Positions 1 through 5,854 of a DNA stretch of 5,854 nucleotides are shown in pieces. Position 1 is the first letter of the stretch. The number at the start of each line of letters is the position of its first letter. Below the pieces are notes generated by a model. The model did not search any database. It was not told the origin of the DNA and saw only the letters and a program-made list of their open reading frames with translations. Origin of the DNA: Pseudomonadota bacterium (GTDB taxonomy: Bacteria > Pseudomonadota > Alphaproteobacteria > Rhodospirillales > Magnetospirillaceae); NCBI GenBank assembly GCA_023437865.1, contig JAEZFE010000070.1:1-5854 (forward strand), in the 5' to 3' direction. Made by a program: the position numbers and the translations under genes.

Positions 1-396
1 GGCGAGACCGCCGAATCGGCGCTGATGTTCCTACCGTCCGAAGCCGTCTATGCCGAGTTGCACGCCAACTTCCCCGATGTGGTGGAAAAGAGCTTCCGCG
101 CCAAGGTGTGGATCGTCTCGCCCACCACGCTGATGGCGACGCTCAACACCGTGCGCGCGGTCCTGAAGGATGCCAGCATGCGTGAGCAGGCCGGCCTGAT
201 CCAGAAGGAGGTCGGCATCCTCCTCGACGACATCACCCGCCTGGATGAGCGCGTCAGCGCGCTCGACAAGCATTTCGGCCAGGCGCAGGAGGACATCCGC
301 CAGATCCGCATCTCCACCGACAAGGTGACGAAACGGGCCGACCGCATCGAGGCGGTGCAGTTGGGGGAAGAGCCCGAGCGTTTGGAACTGGTGTGA
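1..396 (+). CDS. rmuC: DNA recombination protein RmuC, C-terminal part (5' end outside window)
   Basis: The reading frame is open from the first base and ends at TGA 394-396, giving the last 131 residues of a longer protein. RmuC proteins are usually several hundred residues, so most of this gene lies upstream. Recognised by the conserved core: FLPSEAVYAEL near the start, then an acidic and aromatic stretch, then KVWIVSPTTLMATLNTVR, which is characteristic of the family's nuclease-like domain. After it comes an amphipathic, charged helical tail (LLDDITRLDERVSALDKHF and beyond) that looks like coiled coil, as is usual at this end of RmuC. The family is known for limiting inversions and rearrangements between short inverted repeats; its biochemical activity is predicted to be that of a nuclease. 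The gene converges on the chemoreceptor gene with 10 bases between stops and no obvious hairpin terminator. Identity is well supported, precise function less so. Confidence 0.88.
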   Translation, partial: GETAESALMFLPSEAVYAELHANFPDVVEKSFRAKVWIVSPTTLMATLNTVRAVLKDASMREQAGLIQKEVGILLDDITRLDERVSALDKHFGQAQEDIRQIRISTDKVTKRADRIEAVQLGEEPERLELV

Positions 397-406
397 AGGC
401 CGCCGC

Positions 407-2101
407 CTAGGCCGCCCGCGCGGTCTCTACCCCCGCAGTCTTCACCCCGCGTAGGAATTCCTCGACATAGCGCCGCAACTCGTCGGCCTGGCCGGAGAGT
501 TCGCCGGCGGCTTGCAGCACTTCGTTGGCGGTGGAGCCGGCGGTCTGGGCGGCCAGACTGACCTCGACGATGTTGTGCGAGACCTCCTGGGTGCCGCAGG
601 CGGCTTGTTCGACGTTGCGGGCGATCTCGTGGGTGGCGGCGGTCTGCTGGTCCACGGCCTCCGCCACCTCCGCCGAATTGCGGCTGATGTCGTTGATTAC
701 GTGGGCGATGGTCTCGATGGCCTGGGCGGCCTCGCGCGCTGAAGCCTGCACGGCGGCGATCTGGGCAGTGATCTCGCCGGTGGCCCGCGCGGTCTGGTTG
801 GCGAGGTTCTTGACCTCGGAGGCGACGACGGCAAAGCCCTTGCCGGCATCGCCGGCGCGCGCCGCCTCGATGGTGGCGTTGAGCGCCAGCAGATTGGTCT
901 GGCTGGCGATGGCGGTGATCAGCTCCACCACTTCGCCGATGCGCCCCGCCGCCTGGGTCAGGCCGGCGACGATCTCACCCGAGCGGTGAGCTTCCTGCAC
1001 GGCGGTCTCGGCGATCTTGGCCGAACTGTCCACCTGCCGCGCGATCTCGGCCTCGGATACCGACAATTCCTCGGTGGCGGCGGCGACCGTCTGCACGTTC
1101 ATGGCGGCCTGGTTGGCGGCGTTGGCCACCGCGGTCGATTGCTGCCGGGTCTGCTCGGCGATGGCCGACATGCTCTGGCTGGTGGCCTGCATCTGCACCG
1201 CGGCGGCGGTTACCGACTTGGCGACCTGGGCGATCTGAATGTCGAAATCGGCGGCCAGACGTTCGATTTCGGCCTGGCGCTTCAACTGAACCTCCTGGGC
1301 ACGGGAACGCTCGGCGGCGGCGTGCTCGGCGGCCTCCACATGTTCTCGGAATTTGACCAGGCCGCGCGCCAGCTCGCCCAATTCGTCGGGGCGCTGCGTG
1401 TGGCCGATCTCGAAGCCGTGCTCGTCGCTGGTCAGCCGCCGGATGACGCCGGTCAGGTCGCCGAGGGGGCGGGTGATCTGGCGGCCGGTCAGGGTGGCGA
1501 CCAGGCCCACCAGGGCCAGCACCGCCATGGTGGCGCCGCCCAGCCACAGGGCACGGTTGCGGAAGGCGGTGTCGACGTCGTCGATATAGATGCCGGTGCC
1601 GATGACCCAGCCCCATGGGGTGAAGCCGGCCACATAGGACAGCTTGGGCTCTGCGGCATCGGCGCCGGGGCGCTGCCACATATAGGGCACGAAGCCGGCG
1701 CCTTTGCCGGCGACGGTCTGGTTCATGCGCCGGAACAGGTAGGTGCCCGCCTTGTCCTGCATCCCATCCTGGCTGATCCCCACCAACTTTTCGTTGGGAT
1801 GGGCCAGCATCACTGAATCGGTATGGCGGTGAACCCACAAATACTCGCTGCCGTCATAGCGGAGCTGCGAGATGGCTGACAAAGCCTGGGCCTTGGCGTC
1901 GTCCTCGCTTATTTGGCCGGTTTGGGCCTGGGCATGGAAATGGGCCAGCAACGTGCGGCCAACATCGACGATGTGCCTGGTCTTGGTTTCACGGTCGGCC
2001 ATCATGTCCGAACGCATCTCGACGACGCTGATTGTCGCCACCGCCAGCGTGCCAAGCACGGCAGTAGCGACGATCAGCCAAAGGCGACCGCCAATCCGCA
2101 T
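407..2101 (-). CDS. Methyl-accepting chemotaxis protein with single periplasmic Cache domain
   Basis: Inner-membrane chemoreceptor that would signal through CheW and CheA. Order, numbered from the ATG at 2107: short basic N-terminus; TM1 about 9-29; periplasmic sCache_2-type domain about 35-180 with [21 protein letters not shown] and [21 protein letters not shown], all typical of that family; TM2 about 186-207; HAMP about 208-262 (ITRPLGDL); helical signalling domain about 290-553 with the conserved hairpin tip around 396-437 ([19 protein letters not shown], then [15 protein letters not shown]). sCache_2 receptors studied elsewhere often bind small organic acids, but the ligand here cannot be read from sequence. 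I see no C-terminal NWETF-like CheR tether. Start: ATGs lie at 2107 and 2101. GGGAG abuts the first but sits 6 bases before the second, so I prefer 2101 (564 residues); using 2107 gives 566. It has its own promoter upstream and appears monocistronic. Confidence 0.96.
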   Translation of the reverse strand: MRIGGRLWLIVATAVLGTLAVATISVVEMRSDMMADRETKTRHIVDVGRTLLAHFHAQAQTGQISEDDAKAQALSAISQLRYDGSEYLWVHRHTDSVMLAHPNEKLVGISQDGMQDKAGTYLFRRMNQTVAGKGAGFVPYMWQRPGADAAEPKLSYVAGFTPWGWVIGTGIYIDDVDTAFRNRALWLGGATMAVLALVGLVATLTGRQITRPLGDLTGVIRRLTSDEHGFEIGHTQRPDELGELARGLVKFREHVEAAEHAAAERSRAQEVQLKRQAEIERLAADFDIQIAQVAKSVTAAAVQMQATSQSMSAIAEQTRQQSTAVANAANQAAMNVQTVAAATEELSVSEAEIARQVDSSAKIAETAVQEAHRSGEIVAGLTQAAGRIGEVVELITAIASQTNLLALNATIEAARAGDAGKGFAVVASEVKNLANQTARATGEITAQIAAVQASAREAAQAIETIAHVINDISRNSAEVAEAVDQQTAATHEIARNVEQAACGTQEVSHNIVEVSLAAQTAGSTANEVLQAAGELSGQADELRRYVEEFLRGVKTAGVETARAA

Positions 2102-2107
2102 GTTCAT

Positions 2108-2112
2108 CTCCC
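2108..2112 (-). promoter_or_regulatory. Ribosome binding site deciding the chemoreceptor start
   Basis: On the minus strand GGGAG (2112-2108) is followed directly by ATG AAC ATG. With no spacer it cannot serve the first ATG normally, but it stands 6 bases before the second ATG (2101-2099), an ideal distance. This supports translation from 2101. The site lies immediately after the 3' arm of the leader hairpin at 2113-2160. Confidence 0.7.
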
Positions 2113-2160
2113 CCCGCCTGCGGGTGTTGCTCTCTGCGGCAACTACCGGGTGCAGGCGGG
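2113..2160 (-). promoter_or_regulatory. Two-tier hairpin in the chemoreceptor mRNA leader
   Basis: Seen directly: CCCGCCTGC (plus 2113-2121) and GCAGGCGGG (2152-2160) are perfect 9-base complements. Nested inside, on the minus strand, GGT-A-GTTGC pairs with GCAACACC (eight pairs with one bulged A) around the loop CGCAGAGA. The 3' arm ends two bases before GGAG of the ribosome binding site. There is no U-tract after it, so it does not look like an intrinsic terminator. Inferred: a translational or stability element for the chemoreceptor mRNA. Caveat: the predicted transcription start (near 2157) falls within the 5' arm, so the transcript may lack the outermost few pairs. Confidence 0.5.
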
Positions 2161-2163
2161 TGG

Positions 2164-2193
2164 ATTATTCTAAAGATGAAGGTTTGGAGTCAA
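2164..2193 (-). promoter_or_regulatory. Predicted sigma-70-type promoter of the chemoreceptor gene
   Basis: On the minus strand TTGACT (2193-2188, five of six matches to TTGACA) is followed after 18 bases by AATAAT (2169-2164, five of six matches to TATAAT). TAGAAT at 2172-2167 is an alternative -10 box with a 15-base spacer. It lies in an AT-rich patch of an otherwise GC-rich window, about 65-90 bases before the start codon. Transcription would begin near 2157 and give a leader of about 55 bases. I see no FliA-type (sigma-28) match overriding this reading. Confidence 0.6.
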
Positions 2194-2197
2194 CCTT
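2179..2197. repeat. Inverted repeat AAGGTT-N7-AACCTT over the -35 box
   Basis: AAGGTT (2179-2184) and AACCTT (2192-2197) are perfect complements separated by 7 bases. The repeat covers the predicted -35 hexamer of the chemoreceptor promoter (2188-2193) and part of its spacer. A regulator bound here would block RNA polymerase, so an operator is possible. The arms are short and the resemblance could be chance. Confidence 0.35.
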
Positions 2198-2239
2198 AGG
2201 ATAATTTGAAACAGCAAGCATTAGCCTTAGGGGTTAAGG
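2194..2239. repeat. Repeated CCTTA / TAAGG half-sites upstream of the chemoreceptor promoter
   Basis: CCTTAGG occurs at 2194-2200 and again at 2225-2231, 31 bases apart, close to three helical turns. The second copy is also the left arm of CCTTA-N5-TAAGG (2225-2239). Because these lie just upstream of and at the -35 region, they could be binding sites for one regulator. Read on the minus strand, the 2225-2239 hairpin is also the only candidate for a terminator after the phosphotransferase gene, but its 5-base stem lacks a proper T-run, so I do not call it one. Confidence 0.3.
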
Positions 2240-2262
2240 TGTCTGCCCTAGTCGACTTCCTC

Positions 2263-3780
2263 TCACTTGCGCTTCTTCAATGCGGCTTCCAGGGCGTCGC
2301 ACACTGTGGTCAACACCTTGACGCGGGCGTAGGGCTTGTCATTGGCTTCGACCAGAGACCAGGGGGCCAGCCGGGTCGAGGTCTTCTCCACCATATCGTT
2401 GACGGCGGCTTCGTACTCGCCCCACTTCTCGCGGTTGCGCCAATCCTCTTCGGTCAGCTTCCACTTCTTGTATTCGATCTGGCCGCGCTGCTCGAAGCGC
2501 TTCAACTGCTCCTCGGGGGTGATGTGCAGCCAGAACTTGGCCAGCACGATGCCTGCCTCGGCCATCTGCTCCTCGAAGTCGTTGATCTCGCCATAAGCGC
2601 GTTGCCACGCCTCCTCGCTGGCAAAGCTCTCGACGCGCTCCACCAGCACGCGGCCGTACCACGAGCGGTCGAAGATGGTGACGCGGCCGGCCCGCGACAG
2701 ATGGCGCCAGAACCGCCACAGATAGTGCTGGGCGCGCTCCTCCTCGGTAGGGGCGGCGACGGGAATGACCTGGGTGTCGCGCGCGTTCAGCGCGCTGGTC
2801 AGTCGCCGGATGGTGCCGCCCTTGCCGGCGGCATCCCAGCCCTCGAACACCAGTACGGTGGAAATGCCCTTGGCCTTGGCCTTGCGGTGCAACTGGGCTA
2901 GGCGGCCGCGCTGCTCCTGGATCTGCCGGCTGTAGATCTCGGGAGAGAGGGCTGCGTTCATGTCCAGCGACGACAGGATCGACGGCTGGCTCGCCAGCTC
3001 CCGGGGCTTGGGCGCCTTCTTACCCTTGGCGGGCTTCTTCAGCTCGGCGACGATCTTGCGGCTGATCTCGCGCGCTTCCAAGTGGCGGACAATGGCGTCC
3101 TTGACCGTGTTCAGCACCACCGAGGTGCGGTATCGCGCATCCGCCCCTTCGACGATATGCCACAGCGCATGGCTTTTCGAGGTGTGGCGGATCACCCGTT
3201 CGGCGGATTCGATGAAGTTGTCGTAACGCTTGAAATGGTCCCAGTCGGTCTCGGTGACCTGCCAGGCGGTCAGCGGATCTTCCTCCAGCTTCTTCAGGCG
3301 CTTCTTCTGGGCCTTCTTGGACAGGTGCATCCAGAACTTGATGATCAGCGCGCCTTCGTCGGCCTGCGTGCGCTCGAAGCGGATGACGCGGTCCAGCTCT
3401 TCGTCCATCTCGGCCACCGACAGCGCGCCCGTGGCGCGGCCAAGGAACGGGCGATGGTACCAGGACGACAGGAACAGGCCCAGCTTGCCCTTGGGCGGCA
3501 GATCGCGCCAATAGCGCCAATATTCCGGGCGTTCGCTTTCCTCGTCGGACGGCGGGCCGTAGGCGTGGGTGACGATCCAGCGCGGGTCCATCCACTCGTT
3601 GAGCAAATTGACCGTCTCGTTCTTGCCGGCACCGTCGACACCGGCAAATACGATGATCACCGGGAAATCGGCTGCCCGCAGCCGCTGCTGCAAGTCCAGC
3701 AATTCGGTGCGCAATTGCGGCGCCGCCGCGTCGAATTCCTCACGGCTGACCTTGCGGCCCAACTCCGCTGCCTCGAACAT
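2263..3780 (-). CDS. pap: Polyphosphate:AMP phosphotransferase (class II PPK2, two fused domains)
   Basis: Predicted cytoplasmic enzyme that transfers phosphate from inorganic polyphosphate to AMP, giving ADP. The 505 residues are two tandem PPK2 domains, matching the usual length of this class. N-terminal domain about 1-240: P-loop GVDGAGK at 47-53, then YGPPSDEESERPEYWRYWRDLP. A lysine- and proline-rich linker follows at about 247-262. C-terminal domain about 275-505: P-loop GWDAAGK at 314-320, then FWRHL and IFDRSWYGRVLVERV (370-383). The second domain has the complete PPK2 motif DRSWYGR at 371-377. The first has LSSWYHRP (104-111) and lacks that aspartate, fitting what is known of class II enzymes, where the C-terminal half carries catalysis. 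Start: ATG at 3780 with GGGGGA about 8 bases upstream; the N-terminus MFEAAELG is typical for the family. It lies downstream of ubiD on the same strand, 100 bases away; co-transcription is possible but unproven. Confidence 0.94.
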   Translation of the reverse strand: MFEAAELGRKVSREEFDAAAPQLRTELLDLQQRLRAADFPVIIVFAGVDGAGKNETVNLLNEWMDPRWIVTHAYGPPSDEESERPEYWRYWRDLPPKGKLGLFLSSWYHRPFLGRATGALSVAEMDEELDRVIRFERTQADEGALIIKFWMHLSKKAQKKRLKKLEEDPLTAWQVTETDWDHFKRYDNFIESAERVIRHTSKSHALWHIVEGADARYRTSVVLNTVKDAIVRHLEAREISRKIVAELKKPAKGKKAPKPRELASQPSILSSLDMNAALSPEIYSRQIQEQRGRLAQLHRKAKAKGISTVLVFEGWDAAGKGGTIRRLTSALNARDTQVIPVAAPTEEERAQHYLWRFWRHLSRAGRVTIFDRSWYGRVLVERVESFASEEAWQRAYGEINDFEEQMAEAGIVLAKFWLHITPEEQLKRFEQRGQIEYKKWKLTEEDWRNREKWGEYEAAVNDMVEKTSTRLAPWSLVEANDKPYARVKVLTTVCDALEAALKKRK

Positions 3781-3788
3781 ACGCTTAT

Positions 3789-3807
3789 TCCCCCACAGTG
3801 ACTGGGG
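3789..3807 (-). promoter_or_regulatory. Phosphotransferase ribosome binding site overlapped by a small hairpin
   Basis: On the minus strand CCCCA (3807-3803), a 7-base loop GTCACTG, and TGGGG (3795-3791) can form a 5-base-pair, GC-rich hairpin. The Shine-Dalgarno-like GGGGGA (3794-3789) shares four G residues with the 3' arm and stands 8 bases before the ATG at 3780. Pairing would partly hide the ribosome binding site. The complementarity is seen directly; a regulatory effect is inference and the stem is short. Confidence 0.4.
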
Positions 3808-3880
3808 AAAACGCTATGCCCGTTTCGTCACGGCGTAAAGTGGCCGATGACGATGCACGCGCGCATTGCTGGTTCCGGGC

Positions 3881-5395
3881 TCACTTCCAGATTGGCTTGC
3901 CGCTGCCCGGCAGCCCGTACTCCGCCCAACGCGCGGTGACCTTGCTCACCACCTCCTCGCTCATGGACAGCTTCACGCCCCATTCGCGATGGGTTTCGGG
4001 CGGCAGCTTGTTGGTGGCGTCCAAGCCGATCTTGCCGCCGAGGCCGCTTTCGGGAGAGGCGAAATCCAGGTAGTCGATGGGCGTGCCCTCGACCACGGTG
4101 ATGTCGCGCGCCGGGTCCATGCGGGTGCTGACCGCCCACATGACGTCCTTCCAGTCGCGGCAATCGATGTCGTCGTCCACCACGATGACGAACTTGGTGT
4201 ACATGAACTGCTTGAGGAAGCTCCAGATGCCGAACATCACGCGCTTGGCGTGGCCGGGATAGGCCTTCTTGATGCTGATGACGGCGATGCGGTAGCTGCA
4301 TCCCTCGGGGGGCAGCCAGAAATCCTTGATCTCGGGGAATTGCTGGGTCAGCAGCGGGATGAAAACTTCATTCAGCGCCTCGCCCAGAACTGAGGGTTCG
4401 TCCGGCGGGCGCCCGGTGAAGGTGGACAGGTAGATGGGATCGCGGCGCATGGTGATGGCCGAGACGCGGAAGACCGGAAAGTCCTCGACGTTGTTGTAAT
4501 AGCCGGTGTGATCGCCGTAGGGGCCTTCGGGGCCGAACTCGTCGAGCATGACGTGGCCCTCCAGCACGATCTCGGCCTCGGCCGGAACCTTCAGCGGCAC
4601 CGTCTTGCAATCGACCAACTCCACCTTCTTGCCGCGCAGCAGGCCGGCGAACTGGTATTCGCTCAGGGTCTCGGGAACCGGGGTGACGGCGGCGATGATG
4701 GTGCCGGGATCGGCGCCGATGACCACGGCGGCCGGCATGGGCTCGCGCTTGCTCCCGGCCCAGCGCTGGTAATGCTGGGCGCCGCCGCGATGCTTCAGCC
4801 AGCGCATCAGCGTGGTGTTCCGCCCGGTCACCTGCATGCGGTAGATGCCCAGGTTGAAATTGTCGCGCTTGTCGCCCTTGGTATCGGGCCCTTGGGTAAC
4901 CACCAGCGGCCAGGTGATCAGGGGCGCCGGCTCGCCCGGCCAGCAGCCCTGGATGGGCAGCATGGACAAATCCACGTCGTCGCCGGTGTAGACCACCTGC
5001 TGGCACGGTGCGTTGCCCACCGTCTTGGGCTTCATCGCCATGACGGTCTTGACCAGCGGCAGCATGTCCAGCGCCTCGCGCCAGCCGCCGGGCGGCTCGG
5101 GCTGCTTCAGGAAGGCCAGGGTCTCACCCACTTCGCGCAGTTGGGCCGGTTCGCGGTCCATGCCCCAGGCGACGCGCTCCACCGTGCCGAACAGGTTGAC
5201 CAGCACCGGCATGGGGTATTTGGAACCGTCCTCGCGCACCACGTTCTCGAACAGCACCGCCGGGCCCTGCTCGGCCAGCAGGCGAGTCTGGATCTCGGTC
5301 ATTTCCAGCGCCGGCGACACCGGCGCCTTGACCCGCACCAGCCGCCCGCTGCTTTCCAGCTTCGAGATGAAATCGCGCAGTGATTCGTAAGGCAA
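3881..5395 (-). CDS. ubiD: 4-hydroxy-3-polyprenylbenzoate decarboxylase UbiD
   Basis: Decarboxylates 4-hydroxy-3-polyprenylbenzoate to 2-polyprenylphenol in ubiquinone synthesis. UbiD enzymes use prenylated FMN supplied by UbiX, with a divalent metal. The 504 residues match the usual length. Motifs closely resemble E. coli UbiD as I recall it: NLGIYR (181-186, with the metal-binding Asn181), RWLKHRGG (198-205), [11 protein letters not shown] with the metal-ligand Glu246, [11 protein letters not shown] with the proposed acid-base Asp295, then [46 protein letters not shown] and GLDATNK. The frame stays open upstream to 5806, but that extension has no family similarity and runs antisense to the next gene. 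I start at TTG 5395: GGAGGA lies 6 bases before it and the protein then begins [10 protein letters not shown], as expected. No nearby ATG fits. No ubiX is present in the window. Confidence 0.96.
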   Translation of the reverse strand: MPYESLRDFISKLESSGRLVRVKAPVSPALEMTEIQTRLLAEQGPAVLFENVVREDGSKYPMPVLVNLFGTVERVAWGMDREPAQLREVGETLAFLKQPEPPGGWREALDMLPLVKTVMAMKPKTVGNAPCQQVVYTGDDVDLSMLPIQGCWPGEPAPLITWPLVVTQGPDTKGDKRDNFNLGIYRMQVTGRNTTLMRWLKHRGGAQHYQRWAGSKREPMPAAVVIGADPGTIIAAVTPVPETLSEYQFAGLLRGKKVELVDCKTVPLKVPAEAEIVLEGHVMLDEFGPEGPYGDHTGYYNNVEDFPVFRVSAITMRRDPIYLSTFTGRPPDEPSVLGEALNEVFIPLLTQQFPEIKDFWLPPEGCSYRIAVISIKKAYPGHAKRVMFGIWSFLKQFMYTKFVIVVDDDIDCRDWKDVMWAVSTRMDPARDITVVEGTPIDYLDFASPESGLGGKIGLDATNKLPPETHREWGVKLSMSEEVVSKVTARWAEYGLPGSGKPIWK

Positions 5396-5401
5396 GAACG
5401 G

Positions 5402-5407
5402 TCCTCC
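5402..5407 (-). promoter_or_regulatory. Strong Shine-Dalgarno deciding a TTG start for ubiD
   Basis: On the minus strand GGAGGA (5407-5402), then 6 bases CCGTTC, then TTG (5395-5393). Sequence and spacing are near ideal, and the TTG falls exactly where UbiD homology begins. This is the main reason for choosing a non-ATG start. Confidence 0.8.
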
Positions 5408-5446
5408 GGCAGGGTCGGTGTTAAGGAAGCGCGAAGTCGTATCAGG

Positions 5447-5452
5447 CGTCAA
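5447..5452 (-). promoter_or_regulatory. Possible -35 box of a ubiD promoter
   Basis: TTGACG on the minus strand (5452-5447) matches the -35 consensus at five of six positions and is followed by C, as in the TTGACGC form seen at some alphaproteobacterial promoters. No good -10 box stands at 16-18 bases (the hexamer there is CTTCCT), so the call is weak. Its location, about 52 bases before the TTG start in a divergent spacer, is what one expects of a ubiD promoter. Confidence 0.25.
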
Positions 5453-5457
5453 CCCGG

Positions 5458-5484
5458 TTGGCCTGCTGTGCGTTTGCTTGTAAT
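5458..5484 (+). promoter_or_regulatory. Possible promoter of the GAF-domain gene
   Basis: TTGGCC (5458-5463, four of six matches to the -35 consensus) and TGTAAT (5479-5484, five of six matches to the -10 consensus) are separated by 15 bases, shorter than ideal. The position, about 35 bases before the ATG at 5519, suits a short leader. Together with the ubiD -35-like site at 5447-5452 it would make the 5396-5518 spacer a compact divergent promoter region. Confidence 0.3.
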
Positions 5485-5518
5485 CTCGTCCGTTAGAGCT
5501 GGGGATGGAGTTCAGGGC

Positions 5519-5854
5519 ATGGCTGCCGCGTCGCAGGAACAGCGTTACCGCACACTGATCGAGCTGGGCATCGCGCTTTCGGCAGAGCGCAACCACAACC
5601 GGCTGATGGAAAAGATCCTCCTCGGCGCCAAATCCATGACCCATGCCGATGGCGGCACGCTCTATCTGGTGACTGACAAGAAGGATGGTCTCAAATTCGA
5701 GATCATGCTCAACGATACGCTCGACGTCGCTATGGGCGGCACCACCGGCAAGCCCATTCCGTTCCCGCCGCTGAAGCTTTACGACGACGAGGGCAAGCCC
5801 AACCACAAGAACGTGTCCAGCTATTGCGCGCTGTCGGGTAGCACGGTCAACATC
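5519..5854 (+). CDS. GAF-domain sensory protein, N-terminal part (3' end outside window)
   Basis: Starts at ATG 5519 with GGAG (5507-5510) 8 bases upstream and stays open to the window edge: 112 residues, soluble, with no signal peptide or membrane segment. The sequence reads as the first part of a GAF domain: an N-terminal helix [24 protein letters not shown], then [26 protein letters not shown], and a variable loop. GAF domains of this kind bind small ligands or sense signals, and are often followed by HD-GYP phosphodiesterase, nucleotide cyclase, kinase or phosphatase output domains. The output domain is outside the window, so the activity is unknown. An HD-GYP protein is my first guess, from resemblance only. 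It is transcribed divergently from ubiD with a 123-base spacer; no functional link is apparent. Confidence 0.78.
   Translation, partial: MAAASQEQRYRTLIELGIALSAERNHNRLMEKILLGAKSMTHADGGTLYLVTDKKDGLKFEIMLNDTLDVAMGGTTGKPIPFPPLKLYDDEGKPNHKNVSSYCALSGSTVNI

Noticed and set aside
986..1816. 276-codon plus-strand open frame opposite the chemoreceptor gene
   Set aside because: Glycine-, histidine- and leucine-rich composition typical of the antisense of a GC-rich gene; no recognisable domain, while the minus strand encodes a clear chemoreceptor.
2225..2239. CCTTA-N5-TAAGG as an intrinsic terminator for the phosphotransferase gene
   Set aside because: Only a 5-base mixed stem and no clean T-run after it on the minus strand; listed as a repeat instead.
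2206..2901. 231-codon plus-strand open frame starting in the intergenic region
   Set aside because: Nearly all of it is antisense to the phosphotransferase; low-complexity Leu/Gly/Ala composition and no recognisable domain.
3082..3801. 239-codon plus-strand open frame opposite the phosphotransferase N-terminal domain
   Set aside because: Antisense shadow; the opposite strand has the conserved PPK2 motifs in frame.
3853..3866. ATGC...GCAT palindrome downstream of ubiD as a terminator
   Set aside because: Imperfect short stem without a following T-run; common by chance in GC-rich DNA.
4508..5383. 291-codon plus-strand open frame opposite ubiD
   Set aside because: His/Gln/Leu/Gly-rich shadow of a strongly conserved gene; no family resemblance or supporting ribosome binding site.
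5396..5806. N-terminal extension of the ubiD frame to an ATG at 5806 (641-residue protein)
   Set aside because: The extra 137 residues have no UbiD similarity and are antisense to the well-supported GAF gene; the TTG at 5395 has an ideal ribosome binding site.
1..5854. CRISPR arrays, tRNA or rRNA genes, transposase genes and insertion-sequence ends
   Set aside because: No spaced repeat array, no tRNA-like cloverleaf, no rRNA-like stretch and no transposase or integrase motif was seen on either strand.

Overview
The window is GC-rich and gene-dense. It holds five protein-coding genes, two of them cut by the window edges, and no RNA gene, CRISPR array, insertion sequence or phage gene that I can recognise. 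The protein families and base composition suggest an alphaproteobacterium: a single-Cache chemoreceptor, a double-domain polyphosphate:AMP phosphotransferase, a UbiD for ubiquinone synthesis, and a GAF signalling protein. A Rhodospirillales or Magnetospirillum-like genome is my best guess, but that is inference from general resemblance and no search was run.

Layout, left to right. (1) The 3' end of rmuC (+), ending at 396. (2) A methyl-accepting chemotaxis protein on the minus strand (407-2101), converging on rmuC with only 10 bases between the stop codons. (3) A 155-base intergenic region, 2108-2262, the most structured non-coding stretch here. It contains a good sigma-70-type promoter for the chemoreceptor, an inverted repeat over its -35 box, repeated CCTTA/TAAGG half-sites, and a long two-tier hairpin ending just before the Shine-Dalgarno sequence. 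(4) A class II PPK2-type polyphosphate:AMP phosphotransferase, minus strand (2263-3780). (5) A 100-base spacer with a small hairpin that overlaps the phosphotransferase ribosome binding site. (6) ubiD, minus strand (3881-5395), which I start at a TTG codon preceded by an ideal GGAGGA. (7) A 123-base divergent spacer. (8) The start of a plus-strand GAF-domain sensory protein (5519 to the window end).

The genes look like ordinary chromosomal core and signalling functions, not one dedicated system. UbiD serves quinone synthesis and so respiration. The phosphotransferase links polyphosphate stores to ADP supply. The chemoreceptor and GAF protein sense small molecules. UbiD and the phosphotransferase share a strand and could be co-transcribed, but there is no known functional reason to pair them. 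I found no convincing undescribed system. The observations most worth checking are non-coding: the structured chemoreceptor leader and its promoter repeats, the hairpin at the phosphotransferase ribosome binding site, and the TTG start of ubiD.
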